The position numbers and the translations under genes are program-made. A stretch of 64,000 bases of DNA from Pseudoalteromonas distincta (GTDB taxonomy: Bacteria > Pseudomonadota > Gammaproteobacteria > Enterobacterales > Alteromonadaceae): NCBI RefSeq assembly GCF_000814675.1, contig NZ_JWIG01000010.1, forward strand, positions 62,001 through 126,000, in the 5' to 3' direction. Positions within the stretch are counted from its first letter, which is position 1; each line of letters starts with the position of its first letter. The notes beneath the pieces are model-generated. The model saw only the letters and a list, made by a program, of their open reading frames with translations. It was not told the DNA's origin and made no database searches. Shown here piece after piece: positions 17,751 to 26,711 of the stretch.

Positions 17751-17771
17751 ATTATTTAAAGGATTAAAACG

Positions 17772-17885
17772 ATGAGCAGTGAACTTGGATTATTTGCATT
17801 AATGTTAGCACCCGTAGTCAGTATGATTAGCGCTTATTACTCGGTTCAAGTGTTTAAAGCTATGGGAGGTTGGTTTAATCTTTAG
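17772..17885 (+). CDS. 37-residue membrane peptide
   Basis: Short frame with a good ribosome site (AAAGGATTAAAACG, then ATG). The product has one hydrophobic helix (LGLFALMLAPVVSMISAYYSV) and a short C-terminus ending GGWFNL. Its position 21 bp after the secreted-protein gene and just before the ECF promoter region suggests a translated small protein. No function recognised. Confidence 0.5.
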   Translation: MSSELGLFALMLAPVVSMISAYYSVQVFKAMGGWFNL

Positions 17886-17925
17886 CCAATTATATAGCTG
17901 GTAATTAATTCGATTCATACAAAGC

Positions 17926-17953
17926 TGATCGACTTAGCAAAAGCGCACGTAAA
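17926..17953 (+). promoter_or_regulatory. Candidate ECF (RpoE/ChrR-type) promoter 1
   Basis: TGATCG (17926-17931), 16-nt spacer, CGTAAA (17948-17953), just upstream of the Lon-N gene. The same arrangement with the same spacing occurs at 18571 and 27187. The TGATC -35 resembles that of the singlet-oxygen sigma factor RpoE of Rhodobacter. Confidence 0.65.
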
Positions 17954-17985
17954 TAAAGGCAGAGTGTTTGAAAGAAGTAGACTTT

Positions 17986-18564
17986 ATGAAACGTGCGATT
18001 TTTCCATTACCCATTTTTATGTTACCAGAAGGCTATACGCGATTACGCATATTTGAGCCTCGCTATTTAAATATGGTTAAAACCGCATTAAAAAACAATA
18101 CAGGGTTTGTGCTTTGTACATTTGAGCACGACACGCCATTTAATATAAGCGCGCAAGGTTGCCTTGTTGATATTATTGATTTTGACCAAGACGACAACGA
18201 TGTATTATTAATCGATGTGTTTGCTTCTCAAAGTGTTCAAATAAATGATGTTTATCAAGACGAGGACGAACTGCGACATGGTTTGGTATCTCCTTGTAAT
18301 ACGCCATATTGGTATAAGGATTCTAACAACTCAGTTGGCGAACATGACTTATTGCATGATGCGCTTTTAAACGTGTTTAAAAGTAATCCGGAACTTAATT
18401 TACTGTACAAAAAAACTCACTTTGACAAACTTCCTTGGATTGCAGCTCGTTGGCTTGAGCTCCTACCTATTTCTATTGAGAAAAAACAGCAACTTGCGTT
18501 TGAAACGAACTTTGATAACTTACTGAATTTCCTCCATACTGTGATTAATAACGAATTTGCCTAA
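17986..18564 (+). CDS. Lon substrate-binding (LON-N) domain protein
   Basis: 192 residues from ATG 17986 (a TTG at 17968 is an alternative). The pattern FPLPIFMLPEGYTRLRIFEPRY is the classical start of the PUA-like Lon N-terminal domain; no AAA+ or protease domain follows, so it is a stand-alone LON-N protein. In related bacteria such proteins sit beside RpoE-ChrR stress clusters; the molecular role is not established. Preceded by a candidate ECF promoter and followed by the sigma gene under a second one. Confidence 0.87.
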   Translation: MKRAIFPLPIFMLPEGYTRLRIFEPRYLNMVKTALKNNTGFVLCTFEHDTPFNISAQGCLVDIIDFDQDDNDVLLIDVFASQSVQINDVYQDEDELRHGLVSPCNTPYWYKDSNNSVGEHDLLHDALLNVFKSNPELNLLYKKTHFDKLPWIAARWLELLPISIEKKQQLAFETNFDNLLNFLHTVINNEFA

Positions 18565-18570
18565 ATTTTA

Positions 18571-18598
18571 TGATCCTAAATTAATTATTGCCCGTATT
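18571..18598 (+). promoter_or_regulatory. Candidate ECF promoter 2 (autoregulatory)
   Basis: TGATCC (18571-18576), 16-nt spacer, CGTATT (18593-18598), about 35 bp before the sigma factor start. Fits autoregulation of the sigma/anti-sigma operon. Confidence 0.7.
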
Positions 18599-18632
18599 AC
18601 TTAATACAAAAGCAATAACGGGATAAATTATT

Positions 18633-19256
18633 ATGGTAAGTCAACAACAATCACCACGTTGTGAACCTAATACAGGTAAGTACACTGCCATGCCAGAAAC
18701 GCCGAGTAAAGAACTCATGCAAGCGCTTATAGATGTTGCACAGTCACGCGATAAAAAAGCATTTTCCTATTTATTTGAATACTTTGCGCCAAAAATTAAA
18801 CGCTTTGGAATTAAGCAATTTGGTGTTGAAGCTCAAGCAATGGAGCTTGTGCAAGAGACGTTAACATCTGTTTGGCGTAAAGCACATTTGTATCACAGTG
18901 ATAAAGGTGCGGCTACTACGTGGGTTTATACCGTTATGCGTAACGCTTCATTCGATATGCTTCGTAAAATGAAAAGCAATAAAGAAGAAAATATAAGCGA
19001 AGATATTTGGCCGTTATTAAACGAATCACAAGATACACATCACGAATACAGTGATCATTTAGAAGATAAACAAATTAAACGTTATTTAGATAAATTACCT
19101 ATTGCTCAACGCGAAGTGGTAAGGGGCGTTTATTTTCAAGACATGTCGCAAGAGCAACTTGCACATCAACTTAATATTCCAGTAGGCACGGTAAAATCAC
19201 GATTACGTTTGGCCTTGCAAAAATTACGTAATGAAATGGGAGATCAGCATGATTAA
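18633..19256 (+). CDS. rpoE: ECF sigma factor, RpoE/ECF11-like, partner of ChrR
   Basis: 207 residues with sigma region 2 (AFSYLFEYFAPKIKRFGIKQF ... ETLTSVWRKAHLYH, TWVYTVMRNASFDMLR) and region 4 (LPIAQREVVRGVYFQDMSQEQLAHQLNIPVGTVKSRLRLALQKLR). No further domains. Directly followed, with an 8-bp overlap, by an anti-sigma of the ChrR type, which marks it as the group that responds to singlet oxygen and photo-oxidative stress in Rhodobacter and relatives. ATG 18633 is used; ATG 18690 would remove 19 residues. Expected to drive its own operon and the other TGATC promoters nearby. Confidence 0.88.
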   Translation: MVSQQQSPRCEPNTGKYTAMPETPSKELMQALIDVAQSRDKKAFSYLFEYFAPKIKRFGIKQFGVEAQAMELVQETLTSVWRKAHLYHSDKGAATTWVYTVMRNASFDMLRKMKSNKEENISEDIWPLLNESQDTHHEYSDHLEDKQIKRYLDKLPIAQREVVRGVYFQDMSQEQLAHQLNIPVGTVKSRLRLALQKLRNEMGDQHD

Positions 19257-19929
19257 ACATCACCCGAGTGAAACTTTACTGACACAGTATTGCGATGCAT
19301 CACTTGCTACATCATTGAGTTTAGCCGTTTCTATACATGTAGATATGTGCCCTGTGTGCCAAGCGAAAGTAGCTAAAATTGAGGCAAGCAATGCAAACGC
19401 ATTATTTAGCGAAGAGCCAGCGCAATATGAGAAACCTCAAGCTGAGCAACCTGAGTTACTTGAAGAATTTGAATTGAATGTGCTTGATATGATCACGTCT
19501 GATGATTCTATTGACGAAGTTTATGAAGTAGAGCCTGTTTCTATTAAAGTTAATGAGCATAACTATCAGCTTCCACGTGCGCTAACGCGTATTTCTCACA
19601 GTAAATTTACCCAAGTGGGTAAGCTTGCGAGATCGCGTATTGCACTTGATGATGGTCCGTTACGCTCTAGCTTGTTACATATTGATGCTGGTGGTGAAAT
19701 ACCAGAACACACGCACACCGGCTTTGAAGTTACTTTACTCCTAGATGGCGAGTTTAGTGATGAAGAAGGAAAATATGTCCCAGGTGACTTTATATGGCAA
19801 GATGGTAGCCACCAACATACTCCTTTAACAAAAGATGGTTGTTTGTGCTTTACAGTTGTCAGTAGTGCGCTACATTTTAATAAGGGCTTCAGCAAGTTAC
19901 TAAATCCAATAGGTAATTTGATTTACTAA
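19249..19929 (+). CDS. chrR: ChrR-family anti-sigma factor with cupin domain
   Basis: 226 residues from ATG 19249, which overlaps the sigma gene end; an upstream in-frame ATG (19231) is less likely. The zinc anti-sigma motif is present: His5, His30, Cys34, Cys37 (HVDMCPVC), offset by one from the His6/His31/Cys35/Cys38 zinc ligands of Rhodobacter ChrR. The C-terminal cupin (about 110-215) carries IPEHTHTGFEVTLLLDGEF and DGSHQHTP, the metal-binding half-motifs needed for the singlet-oxygen response in ChrR. It binds and inhibits the upstream sigma factor until singlet oxygen triggers its loss. Confidence 0.92.
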   Translation: MIKHHPSETLLTQYCDASLATSLSLAVSIHVDMCPVCQAKVAKIEASNANALFSEEPAQYEKPQAEQPELLEEFELNVLDMITSDDSIDEVYEVEPVSIKVNEHNYQLPRALTRISHSKFTQVGKLARSRIALDDGPLRSSLLHIDAGGEIPEHTHTGFEVTLLLDGEFSDEEGKYVPGDFIWQDGSHQHTPLTKDGCLCFTVVSSALHFNKGFSKLLNPIGNLIY

Positions 19930-19937
19930 GAGAATTT

Positions 19938-20891
19938 ATGCACACAGATATAATAAAAATAGGTATAAGCGCCTGCTTAGCGGGCGAAAAAGTTAGATTT
20001 GACACAGGTCATAAAAAGTCAAATTTCTGTATGGATGAGTTAGGTAAACACGTTGAATATACACGGTTTTGTCCGGAGGTAGCGGTAGGTTTACCAATAC
20101 CTCGACCAACTATTCGCCAAGTTAAAGTGGGAGATACCATTAAAGTATGTCGCCCAGATGGTACTGGAGACGTAGGTCAACAACTTACCGAGTATGGTAA
20201 AAAAGTTGCAACAGAACAAGCTAAAGAGTTGAGCGGGTTTGTATTTTGCGCAAAAAGTCCAAGCTGCGGCATGGAGCGCATTAAAATATACAACGAAGCA
20301 GGCACGGGTAATACCTCTGAAGGCATTGGTTTTTTTGCTGAGCAAATAATGAAGCACAACCCATTATTGCCATGTGAAGAAAACGGTCGCTTAAACGACA
20401 TGCATTTACGTGAAAACTTTGTAATGAGAATTTACGTATTTAAAAATTGGCAAAAGTTAGTACAAGAACCACTAACGGTTCATAAGCTTACTCAATTTCA
20501 TTCTCAGTATAAGTACTTGTTGATGGCTCACAATTACCAAGCTTATCGAGATTTGGGTAATCTGCTTGGAACGTTCGTAGGTGACGACATAAATGCAGTT
20601 GCGGATGAATATATTTTAGGTTTGATGACAGGTCTGAAAAAGCCTGCTTCTCGAAGAAATAATTGCAACACCCTAATGCATTTACAAGGCTACTTTAAAA
20701 ATGATTTATCGAAGGTTGAAAAACAAGAACTTCGTGATGCGATAGATGAATACCGCGAAGGATTGGTGCCATTGTATGTACCACTTACCTTGTTAAAACA
20801 CCATTTGAAAGTTCATCCGAATGAGTATCTTGAAAAACAAGTGTTTTTTAACCCATACCCTCACGATTTAAAACTACGATTTGGTATTTAA
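19938..20891 (+). CDS. DUF523/DUF1722 protein (YbgA-like)
   Basis: 317 residues. The N-terminal half (IGISACLAGEKVRFDTGHKKS ... CPEVAVGLPIPRPTIR ... CAKSPSCGMERIKIY) is DUF523 with conserved Cys residues; the C-terminal half (about 170-310, FHSQYKYLLMAHNYQAYRDLG, GLVPLYVPLTLLKHH) is DUF1722, the domain of E. coli YbgA. ybgA precedes phr in E. coli as well, and here its stop shares one base with the photolyase start. Its biochemical function is unknown; linkage to DNA photorepair is by context only. Part of the ECF operon. Confidence 0.88.
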   Translation: MHTDIIKIGISACLAGEKVRFDTGHKKSNFCMDELGKHVEYTRFCPEVAVGLPIPRPTIRQVKVGDTIKVCRPDGTGDVGQQLTEYGKKVATEQAKELSGFVFCAKSPSCGMERIKIYNEAGTGNTSEGIGFFAEQIMKHNPLLPCEENGRLNDMHLRENFVMRIYVFKNWQKLVQEPLTVHKLTQFHSQYKYLLMAHNYQAYRDLGNLLGTFVGDDINAVADEYILGLMTGLKKPASRRNNCNTLMHLQGYFKNDLSKVEKQELRDAIDEYREGLVPLYVPLTLLKHHLKVHPNEYLEKQVFFNPYPHDLKLRFGI

Positions 20892-22285
20892 TGGATACAT
20901 TATTTTGGTTTAGGCGCGATTTGCGCCTTTTTTCTAACGAAGCGTTAATTCAAGCGCTAAATAATGGCGCTAAACACGCCATTTTTTTTGTGTCTGAAAA
21001 GCAGTGGCAACAACACCAAGCTGCGCCTATTCAGATTGACTTACTCAAGCGCCGAGTTACTTATCTTCAATCACAACTTGCTGATTACGGTATTACTTTA
21101 CATATTATTGAAGCGCCTAGCTTTTGTGATTGTACGCGCGAGCTTATTAACTTTTGTAAAGCAAACGATGTAAAACACGTAATTGCTAATACAGAATATG
21201 AGCTTAATGAAGTAAACCGCGATAAAGCAATTTTGCACGAATGCGATGAGCTTTCTATTACTTTTACTTTGTACGAAGGTGATTTAATTGCACCTGTTGG
21301 AACGGTTAAAAATCAAAGTAATGAAATGTATAAAGTGTTTACTCCATTTAAACGTGCATGGTTAAAGCAGTATCAAGATACACACTTCAGTTTGCCACAA
21401 TGGCCTTTAACTTCTGACCCTATTGAGTTTGACGAGAGTGATTTACTAAAAAGTGATGGGTGCTCAGATAAGTGGCCGGTTGACGACGAAACACTCTCTA
21501 CCGTAGTTGATAATTTTATATGCGACAAACTGACAAGTTACGACGACCAGCGTGATATTCCCAGTGTAAAAGGCACATCGGGTTTAAGCCCGTATTTAGC
21601 ACTAGGTATTGTAAGCACAAAGCAACTGCTTATTAATATTCAGCAGCGTTATCCTGATATTTTAACTACATCAAAAAGTAAAACGTTTACGTGGATTAAC
21701 GAGCTTGTTTGGCGCGAATTTTACAGACATTTAATTGCTGAATTTCCGAAGCTTTCGCGCGGCGATAACTTTAACGAAAAGTATAATGCTGTAGTGTGGC
21801 GTAAAAGCGAAAGCGATTTTAAAGCATGGTGCGAAGGGCGTACAGGTTACCCATTAGTGGATGCAGCAATGCTACAACTTAAGCAAACCGGTTGGATGCA
21901 TAATCGTTTACGAATGGTTGTTGCAAGCTTTTTAACTAAGCATTTATTAATAGACTGGCGTGAAGGTGAACGCTTTTTTATGCAGCACTTAATTGATGGC
22001 GATTTAGCCTCAAATAATGGTGGTTGGCAGTGGGCTGCAAGTACGGGCTGTGATGCTCAGCCTTATTTTAGAGTTTTTAATCCAATCAGACAAAGCGAGC
22101 GCTTTGATCCAACGGGCAAGTTTATCCGTAAGTATTTGCCAGAGCTTGAAAACGTGCCAGATAAACACATTCATTTTCCACACACTTATTTAGCCGCAAC
22201 AGGCAAAGATAAGGAATGTTACTGGCCAGCAATAGTTGATCATAAAGCGGCACGAGAACGTGCACTTGCTGCATTTAAGGTGTGA
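20891..22285 (+). CDS. phrB: Deoxyribodipyrimidine photolyase
   Basis: 464-residue photolyase/cryptochrome family protein. N-terminal Rossmann-like antenna domain (LFWFRRDLRLFSNEALIQAL) and C-terminal FAD domain with TFTWINELVWREFYRHL, WCEGRTGYPLVDAAMLQLKQTGWMHNRLRM, ASNNGGWQWAASTGCDAQPYFRVFNP, as in class I CPD photolyases. Uses blue light to split cyclobutane pyrimidine dimers. Length is that of E. coli PhrB. Cotranscribed with the ybgA-like gene (1-bp overlap) and with the following SnoaL gene (2-bp spacing), within the ECF regulon. Confidence 0.95.
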   Translation: MDTLFWFRRDLRLFSNEALIQALNNGAKHAIFFVSEKQWQQHQAAPIQIDLLKRRVTYLQSQLADYGITLHIIEAPSFCDCTRELINFCKANDVKHVIANTEYELNEVNRDKAILHECDELSITFTLYEGDLIAPVGTVKNQSNEMYKVFTPFKRAWLKQYQDTHFSLPQWPLTSDPIEFDESDLLKSDGCSDKWPVDDETLSTVVDNFICDKLTSYDDQRDIPSVKGTSGLSPYLALGIVSTKQLLINIQQRYPDILTTSKSKTFTWINELVWREFYRHLIAEFPKLSRGDNFNEKYNAVVWRKSESDFKAWCEGRTGYPLVDAAMLQLKQTGWMHNRLRMVVASFLTKHLLIDWREGERFFMQHLIDGDLASNNGGWQWAASTGCDAQPYFRVFNPIRQSERFDPTGKFIRKYLPELENVPDKHIHFPHTYLAATGKDKECYWPAIVDHKAARERALAAFKV

Positions 22286-22286
22286 T

Positions 22287-22715
22287 ATGAATAACCAGTT
22301 ACCAGTAGATAAATTTGTTGAAATATACCAACAGCTTGATAGTACTAATCTTGATTTATTGAGTGATATTTACTGTGACAACATACAGTTTATAGACCCG
22401 ATGCATGAAATTAACGGCATTGTAGAATTGCGCAGGTACTTTGCTAACTTATACAGCAATGTTAAGCATTGCCAGTTTGATATTAGTGATTCGTTTAATA
22501 GCGGTAACAATGCTTTTATTTATTGGACTATGCATTATGCACATCCAAAGCTCTCATCAGGTAAAACTATCTCGGTAGACGGTCATAGCAAGCTTATTTT
22601 TAAAGATGGCAAAATTATTAAGCACAGAGACTACTTTAATGTGGGCGAGTTGTTATACAAACACATTCCTTTACTTGGTAGCGTTATAAAGCTAATTGAT
22701 AAAAGGGCAGGTTAA
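22287..22715 (+). CDS. SnoaL-like / NTF2-fold protein
   Basis: 142 residues from ATG 22287. The pattern FVEIYQQLDSTNLDLLSDIYCDNIQFIDPMHEINGIVELRRYFANLY and FKDGKIIKHRDYFNVGELLY is that of NTF2-like SnoaL proteins, small cone-shaped folds used as isomerases, hydrolases or binding proteins. Such a gene is a regular member of ECF/photolyase clusters in marine gammaproteobacteria; the substrate is unknown. Tight spacing on both sides implies one operon. Confidence 0.85.
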   Translation: MNNQLPVDKFVEIYQQLDSTNLDLLSDIYCDNIQFIDPMHEINGIVELRRYFANLYSNVKHCQFDISDSFNSGNNAFIYWTMHYAHPKLSSGKTISVDGHSKLIFKDGKIIKHRDYFNVGELLYKHIPLLGSVIKLIDKRAG

Positions 22716-22717
22716 TT

Positions 22718-23428
22718 ATGATCACACTTATAACGGGTGCTACATCAGGTATTGGCGAGCAGCTAGCAATTAAATATGCACAGCTAGGAGACACTGTTAT
22801 AGCTTGCGGCCGTAATAGTGATAAGCTCGCCGAGCTTGCTAAATACGACAATATCCAAGCATGTAAGTTTGATGCAACTAACCTGCAAGATATAAAAGAG
22901 TCTACTATTGGCTTTCCTCATTTTGACCGTGTTATTTTAAACGCTGGTAATTGTGAATATATAGATGATGCGCGCAACTTTGATAGCGCGTTGTTTGAGC
23001 GTGTAATAAACGTTAACCTACTTTCTATGGGGTATTGCCTTGAGGCATTACTTCCTAAAATAAATCCAGGCGGCCAACTTGTTTTGGTCAGCTCAAGTGT
23101 TACTTACCTTGCGCTACCTCGTTCAGAAGCTTATGGCGCATCAAAAGCGGGTGTAAGTTACTTAGCAAAAAGCTTAGCGGTTGATTTAAATGATGTTGAT
23201 GTGACTTTAGTTCACCCTGGCTTTGTAAAAACGCCACTTACTAATAAAAATGATTTCCCGATGCCTATGGCCGTTACTGCTGAAAAAGCAGCTGACTACA
23301 TGATTAAGGGTATTCAAAAACGCCGCAAAGACGTTCATTTCCCTTATCGTTTTACACTTATATTAAAAGCTTTACGCATTTTACCACTGCCGATTTGGCT
23401 TAAAATCGCAAAAGGATTAGCCCGTTGA
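22718..23428 (+). CDS. Short-chain dehydrogenase/reductase
   Basis: 236 residues, classical SDR: nucleotide-binding TGATSGIG (residues 6-13), NAG motif (LNAGN), catalytic Ser in LVSSSVTYLALPRS and YxxxK (YGASK). Probably NADP-dependent because of Arg following the first beta-alpha unit (CGRNSDKL). Substrate unknown; within the photo-oxidative operon a lipid or aldehyde is plausible. Overlaps the next gene by 4 bp. Confidence 0.9.
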   Translation: MITLITGATSGIGEQLAIKYAQLGDTVIACGRNSDKLAELAKYDNIQACKFDATNLQDIKESTIGFPHFDRVILNAGNCEYIDDARNFDSALFERVINVNLLSMGYCLEALLPKINPGGQLVLVSSSVTYLALPRSEAYGASKAGVSYLAKSLAVDLNDVDVTLVHPGFVKTPLTNKNDFPMPMAVTAEKAADYMIKGIQKRRKDVHFPYRFTLILKALRILPLPIWLKIAKGLAR

Positions 23429-24681
23429 AAAAAATAGCAATAATAGGAACTGGTGTATCTGGTTTAACATGTGGGCATTTGCTTCACAAACATTACGATG
23501 TAACCGTATTTGAAAAAAATGATTACATAGGTGGACACACAGCAACGGTTGATGTTGATGTGTGTGGCATCAAATACGCAATAGACACTGGCTTTATTGT
23601 ATTTAATGACCGAACTTACCCATATTTTGAAAAGCTACTTTCGCGCATTGGTATTGATAAACAAACAACCCAGATGAGCTTTAGTGTGCACAACGAAGCC
23701 ACTGGTTTTGAATACAATGGACATACGTTTACAAGCTTATTTGCACAGCGTCGTAATATTTTTAGACCTAAGTTTTGGCGATTATTGTACGACATTGTTA
23801 GGTTTAACAAACTGTGCAAAGCAATGCATGAAAAAGGTGATTACCAATCTGATCAATCATTAGGGCAATTGCTTAACGATAACCAGTTTAATGACTTTTT
23901 TAAATACCATTATATTCTTCCTATGGGCGCAGCTATTTGGTCTACCAGTATTAAAGAAATGGAAAACGTAGGCGTTGAGTTTTTTGTTAAGTTTTTCTTT
24001 AATCATGGGCTTTTAGATGTAACCAATAGACCACAGTGGTATGTAGTACCAGGGGGCTCTCGTCAGTATATTAAGCCGCTGATCAGAGGTTTTGCCGACA
24101 AAATTAACCTCAATACAAATATTAAATCAGTTACGCGTCAAAATGATGAAGTAACAATAGAGTTTGCCAATGGTGAGCAAAGTAAATTTGATAAAGTAAT
24201 ATTTGCTTGTCATTCAGATCAGGCGCTTGCACTACTGGGTGATGCTACTGAGCAAGAAAAGTCAGTATTGGGTGCAATAGCTTACACTGAGAACTCAGTG
24301 GTGCTGCACACCGATACAAACCTTTTACCAGATAGAAAAGCGGCATGGGCAAGCTGGAACTACTTACTTAACAACAACACGGATAAAGCCGCTGTTGTTA
24401 CTTACCAAATGAATATTTTGCAAGGTATACAATCAGATACACAGTTTTGTGTAACGCTTAACCATCTTGAAGGAATAAGCCAAAGTAAAATTTTGCGCGA
24501 GTTTACTTATCACCACCCTGTATTTAACCAAGAGTCTATTGCAGCTCAAAAACTTAAACACAGTATTGATGGACACAACAATAGTTATTTTTGCGGTGCT
24601 TATTGGTACAATGGTTTTCATGAAGATGGCGTACACAGTGGTGTAGATGTAGCCAAGCAACTTGGGGTCGAATTTGACTAG
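23425..24681 (+). CDS. FAD-dependent oxidoreductase (amine-oxidase/desaturase-like)
   Basis: 418 residues with an N-terminal dinucleotide-binding motif (IAIIGTGVSGLTCGHLL), a second FAD motif (VFEKNDYIGGHTATVDV) and a C-terminal FAD segment (YFCGAYWYNGFHEDGVHSGVDVAKQL). This is the NAD(P)/FAD-binding family regularly found next to DUF1365 and a CFA-type methyltransferase. In Rhodobacter, genes of this kind in the RpoE-ChrR regulon are tied to membrane fatty-acid modification, so a role on unsaturated fatty acyl chains is inferred here. Confidence 0.88.
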   Translation: MKKIAIIGTGVSGLTCGHLLHKHYDVTVFEKNDYIGGHTATVDVDVCGIKYAIDTGFIVFNDRTYPYFEKLLSRIGIDKQTTQMSFSVHNEATGFEYNGHTFTSLFAQRRNIFRPKFWRLLYDIVRFNKLCKAMHEKGDYQSDQSLGQLLNDNQFNDFFKYHYILPMGAAIWSTSIKEMENVGVEFFVKFFFNHGLLDVTNRPQWYVVPGGSRQYIKPLIRGFADKINLNTNIKSVTRQNDEVTIEFANGEQSKFDKVIFACHSDQALALLGDATEQEKSVLGAIAYTENSVVLHTDTNLLPDRKAAWASWNYLLNNNTDKAAVVTYQMNILQGIQSDTQFCVTLNHLEGISQSKILREFTYHHPVFNQESIAAQKLKHSIDGHNNSYFCGAYWYNGFHEDGVHSGVDVAKQLGVEFD

Positions 24682-25411
24682 TGCAGTGTATTTAGGCGAT
24701 GTTAAACATCGCCGTTTTGCTGTTAAAGAACATCGCTTTAGTTACCCTTTATATATGATGTGGGTAGATTTAAATAATCCTCAACAACTAAATGGTGTGC
24801 ATAAACACATAGGTACGTCAGGCTTAAAGGCGTTAAAGTTTAATGAAGCTGATTATCTTACAGGCACCTCACAGCTTGCTAAACGTCCTCTTATTGAGCG
24901 TGCACACGAACAACTTGCCAATTTAGGTATTACTGAAACCTTTTCTCATATTTACATGCTTGGGCAACTTCGTTGTTTTGGTGTGTATTTTAGTCCTGTT
25001 AATTTTTACTTTTTTGGTCATAACGACAACCGTTTTAAATACATGATTGCTGAAGTAAGTAATACACCGTGGAACGAACGTCATTATTATTTAGTACCTT
25101 TAGAAAAAAAAGTGAACTTTAAAAAGGTTTTTTCCGTATCACCTTTTATGAATCTAGATATGAACTATCATTGGCAAGTTAAGCAATCGCTTGATAAAAC
25201 ATTGATACACATTGAAAATAAGCGAAATGAAGAGCTATTATTTGATGCTACACTTCGCTTAAAACGTAAAGAGCTTACTAAAGAAGAAGTTAATAAGTTA
25301 TTTAAACGTTTTCCGGCCATGACATGGTCTATTTTCAAAGGTATTTATTATCAAGCGTTAAAGTTGTTTATAAAACGAGTTCCTTTTTTAGGTCACTCAG
25401 GCAAGCCATAA
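24674..25411 (+). CDS. DUF1365 family protein
   Basis: About 245 residues. The family signature is clear: SAVYLGDVKHRRFAVKEHRFSYPLYMMWVDL near the N-terminus and FGVYFSPVNFYFFG with YMIAEVSNTPWNERHYYLV in the middle. Start is uncertain: TTG 24674 (GGGG six nt before it) is used, TTG 24662 or GTG 24686 are alternatives; it overlaps the oxidoreductase gene. DUF1365 proteins lie almost always between an FAD oxidoreductase and a CFA-like methyltransferase, and are thought to act with them on membrane lipids; no activity is established. Confidence 0.85.
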   Translation: MTSAVYLGDVKHRRFAVKEHRFSYPLYMMWVDLNNPQQLNGVHKHIGTSGLKALKFNEADYLTGTSQLAKRPLIERAHEQLANLGITETFSHIYMLGQLRCFGVYFSPVNFYFFGHNDNRFKYMIAEVSNTPWNERHYYLVPLEKKVNFKKVFSVSPFMNLDMNYHWQVKQSLDKTLIHIENKRNEELLFDATLRLKRKELTKEEVNKLFKRFPAMTWSIFKGIYYQALKLFIKRVPFLGHSGKP

Positions 25412-25448
25412 AGCACATAGATAGTCAGGACAATTAATAGGTATTTCA

Positions 25449-26711
25449 ATGGATAAAGTGTCGAGCTTAAATTGCGAACAAAGCACAAACTGGTTAACTA
25501 ACATATATAAAAAATTAGTGACTAAAGCCTTTTCGTCAATTGAAACAGGCCAAGTTGTTTTAGTAGATGCAAACGAGCGTACAGTTTTTGGTGACCCATC
25601 TTCAGTGCTAAAAGCAACGATTATAGTAAACGATAAAGCTATGTATAAGGCATTTGCATTATCTGGGAGCGTTGGCGCTGGTGAAGCCTATATTTTGGGG
25701 CATTGGTCTTGTGACAACTTAACTTCTTTCATTGAGATATTTGCTATAAATGAGAAGCAACTTGATGAGTTTGAGAAGAAATTCGCATTTTTTAGTAATA
25801 TCGCGCACCGGTTTAATCACATAAAAAACAAAAATTCTGAATCGGGCTCTAAGAAAAATATCGTTGCTCATTACGACTTAGGTAATGATTTGTACGAATC
25901 ATTTTTGAGTAAAGAAATGCTTTATTCAAGTGCTGTATATCCTACAAAAGAAGCCACACTTGAAGAGGCTCAACAATACAAGCTTAAACGCATTTGTGAG
26001 CAAGTTGAGCTTCAAAAAAATGATTCAGTAATTGAAATTGGTACAGGGTGGGGGGCTTTTGCTATATATGCAGCCACACATTACGATTGCCATGTAACAA
26101 CAACAACCATATCTGATGAGCAACATGATTATGTCGCTAATAAAATTTCAGAGCTTGGTCTTGAAAGTAAAATTACATTACTTAAGCTTGATTACAGACA
26201 ATTGAAAGGAAAGTACGACAAGCTTGTTTCTATCGAAATGATAGAAGCGGTGGGCCATGAGTACTTACCTAGCTTTTTTACCCAATGTGGTGAATTGTTA
26301 AAAGACGACGGTGCAATGCTCATACAAGCTATAACTATTGGCGATCAGCGTTATAAGCACTACTTAAAAAACTCTGACTTTATCCAGCAGTATATTTTTC
26401 CAGGCGGGTGTTTGCCATCACTTAATGAGATGAGTGAGCAGATTAAAAATAATACCGACATGGTAATTCATACTGTTAATGATATTGGTGCTCACTACGC
26501 AAGAACATTAGCAGACTGGCGAAGCCGTTTTATAAAAAGCTGGCCTGATTTGGACCGCTCAAAATTTGATGAACGTTTTTATCGTTTATGGTTGTTTTAT
26601 TTTGCTTACTGCGAAGGCGCGTTTAGAGCTAGAGCAACAAGTACGGTGCATTTAATGGCGCGTAAACCACGTTTTGTTAGCGATAACGATGATATTGCGC
26701 TCGGTTACTAA
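25449..26711 (+). CDS. cfa: Cyclopropane-fatty-acid-synthase family methyltransferase
   Basis: 420 residues with an N-terminal lipid-binding region and a SAM-dependent methyltransferase core: SAM motif VIEIGTGWGAFAIYAA, upstream VAHYDLGNDLYESFLSKEMLYSSAVY, and the active-site-like YIFPGGCLPS with later HYARTLADWRSRF. These are hallmarks of the CFA synthase family, which methylates double bonds of membrane phospholipid acyl chains. In an RpoE-ChrR cluster it may instead carry out the methylation leading to furan-type fatty acids that quench singlet oxygen; the sequence alone does not separate the two. Confidence 0.9.
   Translation: MDKVSSLNCEQSTNWLTNIYKKLVTKAFSSIETGQVVLVDANERTVFGDPSSVLKATIIVNDKAMYKAFALSGSVGAGEAYILGHWSCDNLTSFIEIFAINEKQLDEFEKKFAFFSNIAHRFNHIKNKNSESGSKKNIVAHYDLGNDLYESFLSKEMLYSSAVYPTKEATLEEAQQYKLKRICEQVELQKNDSVIEIGTGWGAFAIYAATHYDCHVTTTTISDEQHDYVANKISELGLESKITLLKLDYRQLKGKYDKLVSIEMIEAVGHEYLPSFFTQCGELLKDDGAMLIQAITIGDQRYKHYLKNSDFIQQYIFPGGCLPSLNEMSEQIKNNTDMVIHTVNDIGAHYARTLADWRSRFIKSWPDLDRSKFDERFYRLWLFYFAYCEGAFRARATSTVHLMARKPRFVSDNDDIALGY

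Noticed and set aside
18690..18692. ATG 18690 as the sigma factor start
   Set aside because: No ribosome site before it; ATG 18633 lies about 35 bp after the predicted -10 with GGGA upstream. Left as an alternative.
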